This document shows positions 35,232 through 44,722 of a stretch of 64,000 nt of DNA, piece by piece. How positions within the stretch are numbered: the first letter of the stretch is position 1; every line of letters begins with the position of its first letter. A program made the position numbers and the translations under genes. The notes beneath the pieces were generated by a model that was not told the DNA's origin, searched no databases, and was given only the letters and a program-made list of their open reading frames with translations. The stretch spans positions 310,001-374,000 of the forward strand of contig DDLX01000018.1 of NCBI GenBank assembly GCA_002340355.1. The letters are read 5' to 3'. The stretch is from Cytophagales bacterium UBA2561 (GTDB lineage: Bacteria; Bacteroidota; Bacteroidia; Cytophagales; Thermoflexibacteraceae).

Positions 35232-35585
35232 TTATTTGGAATGATAATTCTCGATAGTTTGTAATAGTTTTTCAAGTTCATCTATTATTTTTTCTACCTT
35301 TTGTGTTTTCTTATTAACCTTTTTATGAGATATTTCGTCTTGTTCTTTTTGATGATAAATTTGTGAGAATTCCTCAGTTTTAATCTCTACTGAGTACTGA
35401 GTTGATTCATGCTCTTGAACTTTTTGAGGAGGGGAAGCTGTAATTTTCGGTTTATTAAGTTTCTGGTTTTGTTGCAAGAAATTTGAAAATTTACTCATTA
35501 AACTTTCAAATTCATTTTCAGACATTGGGGTAGAAGTTTGATCGGTAGTTTCCATAATTTCAAAAATTTTGTCGTTTAGATTCAT
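35232..35585 (-). CDS. Small charged hypothetical protein upstream of the DUF1573 gene
   Basis: I do not recognise the family. The 117-residue product is soluble and highly charged, with no signal peptide. An N-terminal helix reads ENEFESLMSKFSNFLQQNQKL, and a C-terminal coiled-coil-like helix reads KKTQKVEKIIDELEKLLQTI. The middle is Gln/Glu-rich and probably disordered. It may start at M1 (35585) or M11 (35555). Because only two bases separate it from the DUF1573 lipoprotein, it is probably translationally linked to it. Confidence 0.6.
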   Translation of the reverse strand: MNLNDKIFEIMETTDQTSTPMSENEFESLMSKFSNFLQQNQKLNKPKITASPPQKVQEHESTQYSVEIKTEEFSQIYHQKEQDEISHKKVNKKTQKVEKIIDELEKLLQTIENYHSK

Positions 35586-35908
35586 TAATGATTATATAAT
35601 TAATTATATTTATATATCATTATTCAGTACTTATAGCTGAAACACCACTTCAACAGAAACTTGTGCTATCTCTTGCTCTAAACCTCGTTTTTTTGATGAT
35701 ACAGAAGAGTGAAAGCAATCAAAAAAATTGTAAATAGACTTAAAGAATAAATGAAATCACATTCACCAAGTAGTCTTTTTAGGATCGATATCTAAATTTA
35801 TCCCCAAATGAATAGCGAGTAGATTTTAATCAAATCCCAAGGCTTGACTTTTTGTTAAAATAACTAAAAGCCATACCAAGGGCGCAATTGGTTTGTGGTT
35901 TTGTCAAG
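35586..35908. other. Intergenic, 323 bp
   Basis: The left part contains a minus-strand open stretch, stop to stop at 35631-35756, without a start codon; it may be a decayed gene end. The right part holds a hairpin after the YtxH gene: AAAAGCCATACCAA (from about 35866) against TTGGTTTGTGGTTTT (to about 35903), imperfectly paired, probably the YtxH terminator. Confidence 0.5.
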
Positions 35909-36193
35909 TTATTTTTTCTTGACTTGAGCCTCAAGTTTTTCAATTTCTAAGAGCAATTTTTCAGCTTCTTCTTCCAATTCTGCATTTTGTTTGGCACTCG
36001 TACTCAAGGAATCTTGCTTCTTTTTTTGACGCAATTCTTCCAATAATTGTTGTAAACGGTCTTTGGAGTTGGTGAGTTGATAGCTCAATTTTTTGCGTGT
36101 ATTCGTCCCCGAATCAGGTGCAAATAACAATCCCACAAAAGCTCCTGTGGCAATTCCCGCTACAAATCCTATCACACCTCCCAAATTTTTCAT
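35909..36193 (-). CDS. YtxH domain protein
   Basis: The 94-residue protein has an N-terminal Gly-rich membrane segment (GGVIGFVAGIATGAFVGLLFAP) followed directly by DSGTNTRKKLSYQL, the YtxH pattern, and then a long Lys/Glu/Gln-rich coiled coil (about 45-94). YtxH proteins are small membrane-anchored stress-associated proteins of unknown mechanism. It lies 29 bases after nusB on the same strand and may be co-transcribed with it. Confidence 0.88.
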   Translation of the reverse strand: MKNLGGVIGFVAGIATGAFVGLLFAPDSGTNTRKKLSYQLTNSKDRLQQLLEELRQKKKQDSLSTSAKQNAELEEEAEKLLLEIEKLEAQVKKK

Positions 36194-36222
36194 ATTTTTT
36201 TAAGTTTTTATACAATCACAAA

Positions 36223-37398
36223 TTATTTATTATCTAACAATCCGCGTCCACTTTTTCGGATTTTCCCTTTCTTTTTCAGATCTATCGCTAAGGTATCCAA
36301 CACCCCATTAATAAACTGTTTACTTCGAGCTGTGCTGTAATTTTTAGCTAATTCGATATACTCATTAATCGTAGCTTTTATTGGAATACTAGGAAAATGA
36401 ATCATTTCAGCCACCGCCATTTTCAAGGCAATTCTATCAACCTGAGTAATTCGTTCAATTGCCCAATTTTGGAGCTTTTCACCTACCCAAATTGAATATT
36501 CATCATCATTTCGAATAGTGTACGAATATAAATCGCGAAAAAATTCTTTATCACCTTCCCAGTTTTTGGATAAAGGCTGTAAATCAATTTCTTCGATATC
36601 TTCGGCTTCAGCAATGGCTTTTAAAGTTTTTGTAACCATGCTTTTAAGAGCCACTTTATCCTCTATCCAATATAGGTTTTCACTTTCAAAATACGAAACT
36701 ACGGCATCATGTTTCAGCATAAATTGCCGAAAAATGTAATCTATAATTTCATAATCCTGTACGGATGTGCTTTCAGACAAGTTCCGATATCGCTTAAATT
36801 CTTCGTCTTTTTGTAATAAGTGATACCATTCGATAACCTGTTGTTTATCCCAAAATATATTCTTTCGTCTGACTTCCTCGGCTAGGGGTTCATGTTCTCG
36901 AAGCCGTTCTACGACAAAGTTAGTTTGAAACTTTCGTTCATAATCAAAAAAAACTGTACGTTCTGTTCGATGTTTTTGTCGTGTTAAGAAATGCGTTTCC
37001 GTATAATCTGAAAGTTCAATAAATAACTCTAATATCGAAAGGTATTGCTCATAAAGTGCTTCTGCCTTTAGCGTCATTTCTTGACGCAACTTTGTAAAGT
37101 CTTGAGCTACTGCTTTTTGATAAAAACGAATTCCTGAAATGGCAGCCAATCTGATATTTGTAGGAAGCTCTTTATCAGATTGTATAGTTTCGTTCTTATA
37201 ATTCTCTTTGAAGATACTTATGGCTAATTGACGTTCTTCTTTGATTTGAGCGGGTGTCTTGGATTCGGTAACGTTCCAATCCAGCTCAAACTTAGAATGA
37301 ATATGATCAATCGCCAACTCATAATTCGACTTTCGACTTTGTTCGTAGGCATAAATTGCCTGCATTGCCTTAATTCTTAAAACCCGTCTGTTCAGCAT
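36223..37398 (-). CDS. nusB: Transcription antitermination factor NusB, extended form
   Basis: NusB binds boxA RNA with S10 and supports processive rRNA transcription. The start MLNRRVLRIKAMQAIYAYEQS and the C-terminal block RITQVDRIALKMAVAEMIHF ... IPIKATINEYIELAKNYSTARSKQFINGVLD mark the family. At 391 residues it is more than twice the length of the E. coli protein. The extra residues lie between the two NusB halves (about 60-290) and look helical and charged. Long NusB proteins are usual in Bacteroidota. The tail is basic (KKKGKIRKSGRG). It is followed by the YtxH gene. Confidence 0.92.
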   Translation of the reverse strand: MLNRRVLRIKAMQAIYAYEQSRKSNYELAIDHIHSKFELDWNVTESKTPAQIKEERQLAISIFKENYKNETIQSDKELPTNIRLAAISGIRFYQKAVAQDFTKLRQEMTLKAEALYEQYLSILELFIELSDYTETHFLTRQKHRTERTVFFDYERKFQTNFVVERLREHEPLAEEVRRKNIFWDKQQVIEWYHLLQKDEEFKRYRNLSESTSVQDYEIIDYIFRQFMLKHDAVVSYFESENLYWIEDKVALKSMVTKTLKAIAEAEDIEEIDLQPLSKNWEGDKEFFRDLYSYTIRNDDEYSIWVGEKLQNWAIERITQVDRIALKMAVAEMIHFPSIPIKATINEYIELAKNYSTARSKQFINGVLDTLAIDLKKKGKIRKSGRGLLDNK

Positions 37399-37562
37399 TG
37401 TTTTTGAATGAGCAAATTGAATGTTTGTTTTCGAGACAAAATTAATATTTTATTTTAATGCCATAGGTACAAGTTTCAATTTAGTTTATATTTCACCCTA
37501 TATATTTCTTTGATTATCAGAAAAATATAAAAGCTTAATATTTACTCTTACCTCAAGATACA

Positions 37563-38933
37563 TTATTTTCTTTTATTCTTTCGTTTTTTCTTCTTTCTAA
37601 ATTTACTCATACGATTTTTGCCAGGCATTCCCTGTGCGCCTCCATCCGACATCTGGTTCATTTTCTTCATAATCTTACGAAGATTATCGAATTGTTTTAA
37701 TAAATTATTAACTTGCTGTACTGTTGTACCACTTCCTTTTGCAATTCTACGTTTTCGGCTGTTATCAATTGCCGCAGGATTTTCACGTTCGTAAGGAGTC
37801 ATAGAGTAAATAATGGCTTCAATAGGCTTAAAAGAATTATCATCAATATCCACATCTTGCATCATTTTACTCATCCCTGGTATCATACCAACCAAATCTT
37901 TGATATTTCCCATTTTTTTGATTTGCTGGAGCTGTTTAAGGAAATCATCAAAGTTGAGTTGATTTTTACGGATTTTTTGGTTGATACGCCGTGCCTCTTC
38001 TTCATCAAATGTTCGTTGCGCTCTATCAACTAATGACAATACGTCTCCCATACCAAGAATCCGTTGTGCCATTCGGTCAGGATGGAAAGTATCAATTGCC
38101 TCAGGTTTTTCACCTGTGCTGATGTATTTTATTGGTTTATCTACTACATTTCGGATTGAAAGAGCGGCTCCACCTCGTGCATCCCCATCTAATTTTGTTA
38201 ATACAACTCCATCATAATCAATACGTTCATTAAATACTTTAGCGGTATTAACAGCATCTTGCCCTGTCATTGAATCCACGACAAACAATGTTTCACTAGG
38301 ATTCAATTTTTCGCGCAATTCGGAAATTTCCCGCATCAATTCTTCATTGATACTCAAACGTCCTGCCGTATCAACAATCACTACTTTTTTATGTGTTTCC
38401 TTAGCGTGTTGAATGGCATTTTGTGCAATTTGTAAAACGTTTTTGCTTTCAGGCTCAGCATAAACTTCTACTCCAACCTGTCCACCAATTGTTTGCAACT
38501 GTTGAATCGCCGCAGGACGATAGACATCGCACGCTGCTACCATTGTTTGTTTGCCTTGCGATTTTAATAGCTTGGCTAATTTACCCGTAAACGTTGTTTT
38601 ACCAGCACCGTTCAATCCTGCAATCAAAATGACGGCAGGGTCACCTTCAATTTTGATAGGTTCGTGAACACCACCCATCAATTCGGTCAATTTCTCATGA
38701 ACGATTTTGACTAATAACTGCCCAGGCGAAACCGAAATCAAGACTTCTCGTCCGATGGCTTCTTCACGGATAGAATCGGTAATTTGTTTAGCAACTTTAT
38801 AGTTTACGTCCGCCGAAATCAAGGCTCTTCGAATTTCCTTGACCGTAGTCGCTACGTTTACTTCGGTGATTGCGCCTTGCCCTTTGAGGGTGCGGAGGGC
38901 TTTATCTAATTTGGTAGTTAAATTTTCAAACAT
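37563..38933 (-). CDS. ffh: Signal recognition particle protein Ffh (SRP54)
   Basis: Ffh binds signal sequences on the ribosome and, with SRP RNA and FtsY, targets membrane proteins co-translationally. The 456-residue chain has the N domain (1-90) and the G domain with GLNGAGKTTFTGKLAKLL (from 106), DTAGR (188-192) and TKLDGDARGGAALS. The Met-rich M domain includes DLVGMIPGMSKMMQDV and RIAKGSGTTVQQVNNLLKQF. The end is very basic (FRKKKKRKNKRK). A consensus promoter lies at 38996-39027, 63 bases upstream. No SRP RNA gene was found nearby. Confidence 0.97.
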   Translation of the reverse strand: MFENLTTKLDKALRTLKGQGAITEVNVATTVKEIRRALISADVNYKVAKQITDSIREEAIGREVLISVSPGQLLVKIVHEKLTELMGGVHEPIKIEGDPAVILIAGLNGAGKTTFTGKLAKLLKSQGKQTMVAACDVYRPAAIQQLQTIGGQVGVEVYAEPESKNVLQIAQNAIQHAKETHKKVVIVDTAGRLSINEELMREISELREKLNPSETLFVVDSMTGQDAVNTAKVFNERIDYDGVVLTKLDGDARGGAALSIRNVVDKPIKYISTGEKPEAIDTFHPDRMAQRILGMGDVLSLVDRAQRTFDEEEARRINQKIRKNQLNFDDFLKQLQQIKKMGNIKDLVGMIPGMSKMMQDVDIDDNSFKPIEAIIYSMTPYERENPAAIDNSRKRRIAKGSGTTVQQVNNLLKQFDNLRKIMKKMNQMSDGGAQGMPGKNRMSKFRKKKKRKNKRK

Positions 38934-39307
38934 AGTTTTGGGGACACATCATGGCGCATCTTATTCTACAAAATGCGGTTTTCTGTAAGAATCGGCAAAA
39001 TTAACAAAAAAAATACCCATGCACAAACTAAAACATTGCTAATAAGTAGATAAAGACGTATTTATAATAATGTTTTTATATCTAATTTCAGAGTTAGTAT
39101 ATTATTGTTCTCTAACTTTTTATCATAATTTTTTTGTTTAATACTGAAGTCAAACAGCCCTTCTACAAAACTTGTTAAATTGACAACATGAAAATATATT
39201 TCAATCTTACAAAAAACATTTTCAGCATCTTTGTGAATATTGAGATTGAAAAAAATAATACGATACAAAATAAACTACCTCAAAATCATTATCTTATAAA
39301 ATAGCTT
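38934..39307. other. Intergenic, 374 bp, between divergent ffh and the CHU_C gene
   Basis: It holds the ffh promoter at the left. The rest is very AT-rich leader for the plus-strand secreted protein; I saw no clean TAnnTTTG box for it. A 68-codon minus-strand frame in this gap has poor composition and is not accepted. Confidence 0.6.
38996..39027 (-). promoter_or_regulatory. Bacteroidota-type promoter of ffh
   Basis: On the minus strand TAATTTTG (38996-39003) is preceded by TTTG (39024-39027) with a 20-base spacer. Confidence 0.7.
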
Positions 39308-42300
39308 ATGAAAAAAATTTTACTTATTTTCCTACTCTGTAATTATTTTTTGCTCGAAAGTATCCAAGCTTCCCACATTCGAGCAGGAGATCTGACTGCC
39401 GTTCGAATTTCGGACGTGGGATTAACTTATAAGTTCACAGCAACCATTTATACAGATGATGATGGTGTTCCACCTGATGAGGAAGTAGAGTTTTTATTTG
39501 GAGTAAGTCCAGACGAAACGCCTCAACTCTTTAGACGAGTAGCTCAACGTGCAGTCGGGAATTCAACCACGATGAATATTTATGAAGCAGTTTTTACTTT
39601 TCCTGGACCAGGCGAATATAAAGTTAGTGTCGTTATTCGACAGCGTAATCAAGGAATCTTGAATATTCCTAATTCAGATAATACCTCCTTTTGTATCGAG
39701 TCTACTTTTCTGATTACTCCATTTTTAGGATTAAATTCTGCTCCTATTTTGACTATTCCACCCGTTGATTTTTTGGCAAAAGTAGGCGAAAAATATATCC
39801 ATAATCCAGGAGCTTACGACCCTGATGGGGATAGTCTTTCATACAGTTTGACCATTTGTAAGAAAGGTCCTAATAAATTAGTAGATGTTTATTATTGGTT
39901 GGATGATGCTCGTTTTGAGGGGAAACGGGAAGACTTTCCTGATTTACCTGCTGTCTTAACCTTAGATTCAATTACAGGTGATTTAATTTGGGATGCTCCC
40001 TTCACACCAGGGGAGTATAATGTGGCTTTTTATGTAGATGAGTGGCGTGATGGCGTTCGGATTGGACGCGTTAATCGAGATATTCAAATTATTGTCCGAC
40101 CCAACCCCAACTTACGCCCTGAAATTACAGCTCCTGATACTTGTGTGATTGCTACTTCCTTTGTCTCAAGCACTATAACGGCAACTGACCCCGACAGTAA
40201 TCGAATTAATATACAAGCATTTGGAGAATTATTTCAGCCTCGCAATCAAGAAAATGCCACATTTGATATTTTGGAGTTACAGCCACCAAACGGCTTTGAA
40301 CAGGGGCTTTTTGAGTGGCAAACATTCTGTGAAGATATTCGTCCACAACCTTACTATGTGGTCTATAAGGTTGAAGATTATCCAATCCCTTTAATTAACC
40401 AACTAACTAATACTGCCACACAAAGCATTAAAGTTGTGGGGCCTCCGCCTGATTTGCAAATGATTACTGCCAATTCAGTCGAAAAAAGCATTACGCTCAA
40501 TTGGGATGAATATCCTTGTAGTAATGCCACTAAATTTACGATTTGGAGACGTATCGAATCGGCTGATTTTGAGCCTGATACTTGTGTAACAGGAATTCCT
40601 GAAGGACTTTATACCCAAATTGCAGAAACAGAAGATATTTTTACGACTGAATTTACGGATACCCTAAATATTGAACGAGGAAAACGGTACTGCTATCGTT
40701 TGTTAGCGATTTATCCAGATGGAAGTGAAAGTATTGTTTCTCAGGAGCTTTGTACTATTTTACAACCTCTTCAACCTTACATCACAAACGTGAGTGTCGA
40801 ACAAACAGCTACCGACTCGGGGAAGATTTTTGTTCGTTGGATTAAACCAATTGATTTAGACACCTTACAATTTCCACGTCCTTATACCTTTCGATTAGCA
40901 CGGGCTACGGGTTTTTCAGGAACAGAAAACTATACGCTTTTTCCTCAAATATTTACTGAAAACGATACGACCTTTTTAGATACTTTGCTCAATACCGAAA
41001 TCTCTGTCTATAATTATCGAGTAATGTTTTATGCAGATGGTGATTTGGTCGATAGTTCGGAAGTGGCTTCTTCGGTACGTCTTTTAGCAAGAGGTACAAC
41101 CGAATCTATTTTATTGAATTGGCAAGCCGAAATTCCTTGGAATAACCGAACAACGGATTTTCCAATGCACTATATTTATCGGGAAAAATTAGACGCTACT
41201 AATGTATTTGAACTCATTGATAGTGTAGAGGTTACAGAAAATGGTTTCAATTATATAGACGAAGGAAAATTCAATGATAAGCCCTTAAAATTGGGTGAGC
41301 GTTACTGCTATTATGTCAGTACTTATGGAAAGTATGAAAATGATAGTATTTTTAGTCCATTAATTAATAAATCTCAGAAAGCGTGTTCAAATTTGATTTT
41401 AGATACGATTCCTCCATTAGTATATTTGACCAATGTCAGTATTGAACAAACTTCTGAAAATCAAGGCAAAATATTTATTCGTTGGGCAAAAGCCATGCGA
41501 ATTGACTCTTTAATTTTCAAACCTCCTTACACTTATCAGTTGCTTCGCGCTAAAGGATTTGTCGGGAGTACGGAGTGGGATACCATTCCTCAAATTTTTA
41601 ACTTTACGGACACGACTTTTCAGGATATCAACTTAAATACTCAAGATTCAGTCTATAATTATCGTATTTTATTTTATGCTCAGGATAGTCTAATTGCCGA
41701 GTCAGAAACAGCTTCTTCAGTACGTTTAACAGCTTCAGCAGTGGGAGCATCTATACAATTAAATTGGCAGGCGGAAACCCCTTGGCAAAATAATACGGAT
41801 TATAAACATCTGATTTTTAGGAAAGAACCAAATGGAACTTTTCAATTTTTAGATAGTATTCATGTTCGAAACTCAGGTTTTGGTTATTTGGATGATAACC
41901 AAGGAGAATTATTAGTACAAAAACAGGAATACTGTTATTATGTAACCACACTTGGTACGTACTCTATTGATTCTTTGCCTGAACCGCTTCTCAATAATTC
42001 TCAAGAAGTTTGTGCAATAACTCAAGATACTGTGGCACCTTGTCCACCTATACTAACTTTAAAGTCAATTGATTGTGAAGAACTAGAAACGGAGACACCA
42101 ACAGATTGCCCTAAGAATCAATATTCAAATTTATTACAGTGGGAAAAAAATACTCATACAGCTTGTGATACAGAAATTGCCAGTTATAATTTATATTTCA
42201 AACGCCGAAAGTCGGATGAATTCCAACTATTACAAAACTTGACTACACTGGAGTTTATTCATGAAAATTTAACTTCGGTAGCGGGTTGTTATGCGGTTTC

Positions 42301-42661
42301 GGCATTAGATTTTGATGGAAATGAAAGTAATTTGAGCAATATCGAATGTGCCGATAATTGTCCAATCTACAATTTGCCCAATGTTTTTACGCCAAATGAT
42401 GATGGTAAAAACGATTTATTTACTCCAATTCGATGTCCTCGATTTGTAAAAACAGCATTAATTACTATTTATAACCGTTGGGGACAAAAAGTTTTTGAAA
42501 GCGATAATCCAGATATTAATTGGGATGGAAAAAATGAAAACGGTACAGAAGTCACAGGAGGGTTATATTTTTATGAAATTTACCTGACTTTTGAACGACT
42601 TGATTCTAATGATGAACAAACTGAAACCTTTATTCGGGGTTGGGTGAATTTACTCAAGTAA
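39308..42661 (+). CDS. Secreted multi-domain surface protein with CHU_C (type B T9SS) sorting domain
   Basis: The 1117-residue protein starts with a signal peptide (KKILLIFLLCNYFLLESIQA) and SHIRAGDLTAVR, a start seen in many gliding-bacteria surface proteins. Residues up to about 380 hold PKD/cadherin-like sandwiches (DPDGDSLSYSLTICKKG, then GDLIWDAPFTPGEYNV). From about 385 to 900 fibronectin-III-like domains follow, with two closely related long modules beginning YITNVSVEQT (about 495) and YLTNVSIEQT (about 705). The C terminus (about 1021-1117) is the gliding motility-associated domain: NLPNVFTPNDDGKNDLF, ITIYNRWGQKVFES, DINWDGKNENGTEVTGGLYFYEI. This type B signal sends the protein through the type IX secretion system to the cell surface. 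Its ligand is unknown. Confidence 0.93.
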   Translation: MKKILLIFLLCNYFLLESIQASHIRAGDLTAVRISDVGLTYKFTATIYTDDDGVPPDEEVEFLFGVSPDETPQLFRRVAQRAVGNSTTMNIYEAVFTFPGPGEYKVSVVIRQRNQGILNIPNSDNTSFCIESTFLITPFLGLNSAPILTIPPVDFLAKVGEKYIHNPGAYDPDGDSLSYSLTICKKGPNKLVDVYYWLDDARFEGKREDFPDLPAVLTLDSITGDLIWDAPFTPGEYNVAFYVDEWRDGVRIGRVNRDIQIIVRPNPNLRPEITAPDTCVIATSFVSSTITATDPDSNRINIQAFGELFQPRNQENATFDILELQPPNGFEQGLFEWQTFCEDIRPQPYYVVYKVEDYPIPLINQLTNTATQSIKVVGPPPDLQMITANSVEKSITLNWDEYPCSNATKFTIWRRIESADFEPDTCVTGIPEGLYTQIAETEDIFTTEFTDTLNIERGKRYCYRLLAIYPDGSESIVSQELCTILQPLQPYITNVSVEQTATDSGKIFVRWIKPIDLDTLQFPRPYTFRLARATGFSGTENYTLFPQIFTENDTTFLDTLLNTEISVYNYRVMFYADGDLVDSSEVASSVRLLARGTTESILLNWQAEIPWNNRTTDFPMHYIYREKLDATNVFELIDSVEVTENGFNYIDEGKFNDKPLKLGERYCYYVSTYGKYENDSIFSPLINKSQKACSNLILDTIPPLVYLTNVSIEQTSENQGKIFIRWAKAMRIDSLIFKPPYTYQLLRAKGFVGSTEWDTIPQIFNFTDTTFQDINLNTQDSVYNYRILFYAQDSLIAESETASSVRLTASAVGASIQLNWQAETPWQNNTDYKHLIFRKEPNGTFQFLDSIHVRNSGFGYLDDNQGELLVQKQEYCYYVTTLGTYSIDSLPEPLLNNSQEVCAITQDTVAPCPPILTLKSIDCEELETETPTDCPKNQYSNLLQWEKNTHTACDTEIASYNLYFKRRKSDEFQLLQNLTTLEFIHENLTSVAGCYAVSALDFDGNESNLSNIECADNCPIYNLPNVFTPNDDGKNDLFTPIRCPRFVKTALITIYNRWGQKVFESDNPDINWDGKNENGTEVTGGLYFYEIYLTFERLDSNDEQTETFIRGWVNLLK

Positions 42662-42859
42662 CAATACCCTATTAATAAAGAATCTTTTAATTCATCTTTA
42701 TTTTCAACTTATCAACTTTTCTTTTAACCTTAATTTCTCTTTGGGTCTGTTTTCAATAGTTAAACCTATTTCTAAGTAATTTTCAGAACTTTGCAATTAT
42801 CTTTATAAAATCATATAACTTCTAAAAACTGATTTTTTCTGATACAAACTCCACAAAAT

Positions 42860-44491
42860 ATGAAGCGTTTTTTCATCTGTTTATTTTTGTTAGTAGTTAA
42901 TATTTCTACAAGTTACGCACAAGATAAAGTTCATTTAATTTATTTCAAAGATAAAGAGAATTCTCTTTATTCCTTAGATAATCCATCTGAATTTTTGACT
43001 GAAAAAGCCCTTAAACGCCGTCAAAAACAAAATATCTCAATTCAATTTCGTGATTTACCTGTAAACCTTGATTATATTCAACAAGTACAAGCTACTGGAG
43101 CAAAAGTACTTTACCCAACTCGTTGGTTCAATGGTGTACTTATTGAAACTGATGAGGTTACATTTTCAGAAGTTCAAAAATTAGAATGTGTCCAGCAGAC
43201 AGCTACTTTATCAAAGGCACTCAAAATTCAAAATGAATTCGAGGAATTTCACCTTTCCCCTAACTCGTCACCATCTACAAATAATCGACGGTTAGAATCC
43301 GAAGATTATGGAGCTTCATTGACTCAAATCCAACTCTTAGGCATCGACAAGATGCATGAACAAAACTTTCGAGGCGAAGGAATGACTATTGCGGTTATGG
43401 ATAATGGTTTTTTGGATGTAGATATTAACCCAATGTTCGAACACCTGACAGTTCTCGGTACATATGACTTTGTTTCTCAAAACAATTCGGTATATAAAAG
43501 TGGTTCACATGGAACACAAGTTTTATCCGTTATGGGAGCTTATAAACCAAGTGAACTCATTGGTGGGGCTTATAATGCCTCCTTTTATTTATTTGTTACA
43601 GAAGACAATGATTCTGAAAGTCGTGCTGAAGAAGCCTTTTGGCTCATTGCTGCAGAACGAGCGGATAGTTTAGGAGTTGATATTATTTCTACTTCTTTAG
43701 GCTATAATCAGTTTTACAATTTTGAACTTGATTATAATACTTCAGATACTGATGGAAATACCTCACTCATTACTAAAGCAGCAGATATCGCCGTTTCTAC
43801 AGGAATGGTAGTGGTTACTAGTGCTGGCAACGAAGGACAATCCACATGGGGAACAATCACTTTTCCTGCTGATGGTGATTCTGTTTTAGCTGTCGGTTCT
43901 GTCAATTCAGCAGGTGATTATTATGTTGGTTCTTCTCGTGGATACTCTGCGGATGGACGTGTTAAGCCTGACGTTGTGGCAATGGGTGTGAGTACCGTTA
44001 CTTCAAATTCGGGTGGGTTTCCACGTAGAAAAACAGGTACTTCCTTTGCTGCCCCTTCAGTTACTGCTCTGGTAGCAGGAGTTTGGCAGTCTCAACCAGA
44101 CCTAACAGCCGTTGAGGTGATTGAACGAATTCGGAGATCAGGCTCACAATTTTATAATCCTGATGACAAAATGGGATATGGTATTCCAAATTTTGAACGA
44201 ACACAAACAACAACTGCCCTAGAAACTGAATCTTATAAGCAAAAAATTAAAATTTATCCCAACCCTGTTGAAAATACCCTTTCTGTCCTTTTCAATCAAT
44301 CTAACTTCAATGAGGCTGTTCTAGTTAAAATTTATACTAATTTAGGAAAGTTAGTGTATCAGAATACTATTTTATTACAAAACCAATTTTTTCAGATTCC
44401 ATTATCTAAAACTCAATTTCCTTCAGGGATGTATCTGCTTGTATTAGAATCTGATTCATCTGTGCAAACCATCCAATTTATAAAACACTAA
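42860..44491 (+). CDS. Secreted subtilisin-like serine protease (S8) with type A T9SS sorting domain
   Basis: The 543-residue protein has a signal peptide (FFICLFLLVVNISTSYAQ), a propeptide-like region (about 21-150) and an S8 catalytic domain. The catalytic triad is intact: D181 in VMDNGF, H217 in SGSHGTQV and S395 in TGTSFAAPS, with the oxyanion N324 in SAGNEG. The C terminus (about 460-543) is a Por_Secre_tail domain, KIYPNPVENTLSV to SGMYLLVLES, for type IX secretion and anchoring. It follows the CHU_C protein with a 198-base gap and is likely exported by the same machinery. A role in nutrient protein digestion or surface processing is likely. Confidence 0.95.
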   Translation: MKRFFICLFLLVVNISTSYAQDKVHLIYFKDKENSLYSLDNPSEFLTEKALKRRQKQNISIQFRDLPVNLDYIQQVQATGAKVLYPTRWFNGVLIETDEVTFSEVQKLECVQQTATLSKALKIQNEFEEFHLSPNSSPSTNNRRLESEDYGASLTQIQLLGIDKMHEQNFRGEGMTIAVMDNGFLDVDINPMFEHLTVLGTYDFVSQNNSVYKSGSHGTQVLSVMGAYKPSELIGGAYNASFYLFVTEDNDSESRAEEAFWLIAAERADSLGVDIISTSLGYNQFYNFELDYNTSDTDGNTSLITKAADIAVSTGMVVVTSAGNEGQSTWGTITFPADGDSVLAVGSVNSAGDYYVGSSRGYSADGRVKPDVVAMGVSTVTSNSGGFPRRKTGTSFAAPSVTALVAGVWQSQPDLTAVEVIERIRRSGSQFYNPDDKMGYGIPNFERTQTTTALETESYKQKIKIYPNPVENTLSVLFNQSNFNEAVLVKIYTNLGKLVYQNTILLQNQFFQIPLSKTQFPSGMYLLVLESDSSVQTIQFIKH

Positions 44492-44501
44492 TAAAATAAT
44501 A

Positions 44502-44587
44502 AGGTTCTTCGAGAGTATTTATAACATTCGGAGAACCTGAAACTATTTCAATAGATATACAAAGTAATAGACATTATCAGGTTCTCT
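44502..44587 (+). terminator. Two overlapping alternative hairpins after the protease gene
   Basis: AGGTTCTTCGA (44502-44512) pairs with TCGGAGAACCT (44528-44538) with one mismatch. The same middle arm, GAGAACCTGA (44531-44540), also pairs perfectly with TCAGGTTCTC (44578-44587). Only one can form at a time. There is no strong T run after the first; GGGTCTTTTTG follows the second. Confidence 0.45.
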
Positions 44588-44600
44588 AATTTGGGTCTTT

Positions 44601-44630
44601 TTGTCGGCTGTGAGACACAGCCAACGGCGA
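44601..44630. repeat. Small GC-richer palindrome
   Basis: GGCTGTG (44606-44612) and CACAGCC (44616-44622) form a 7-bp hairpin with a 3-base loop, followed by AACGGCG. The word AGCCAACGGC occurs again in the palindromic element at 54352-54437, so a shared repeat family is possible. Confidence 0.5.
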
Positions 44631-44722
44631 TTTTAAAGTACTAAAAATAAATCGTGATAAAGTCTAATACTTATTACATTTTCTTTTTGATTTTTTAGAA
44701 GAGAGTCTTTCTTCTGAGAGCT

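Noticed and set aside
39062..39268. 68-codon minus-strand frame upstream of the CHU_C gene
   Set aside because: It is Ile/Lys/Asn/Leu-rich as expected from random AT-rich DNA, has no recognisable motif and lies in the promoter region of ffh and the CHU_C gene.
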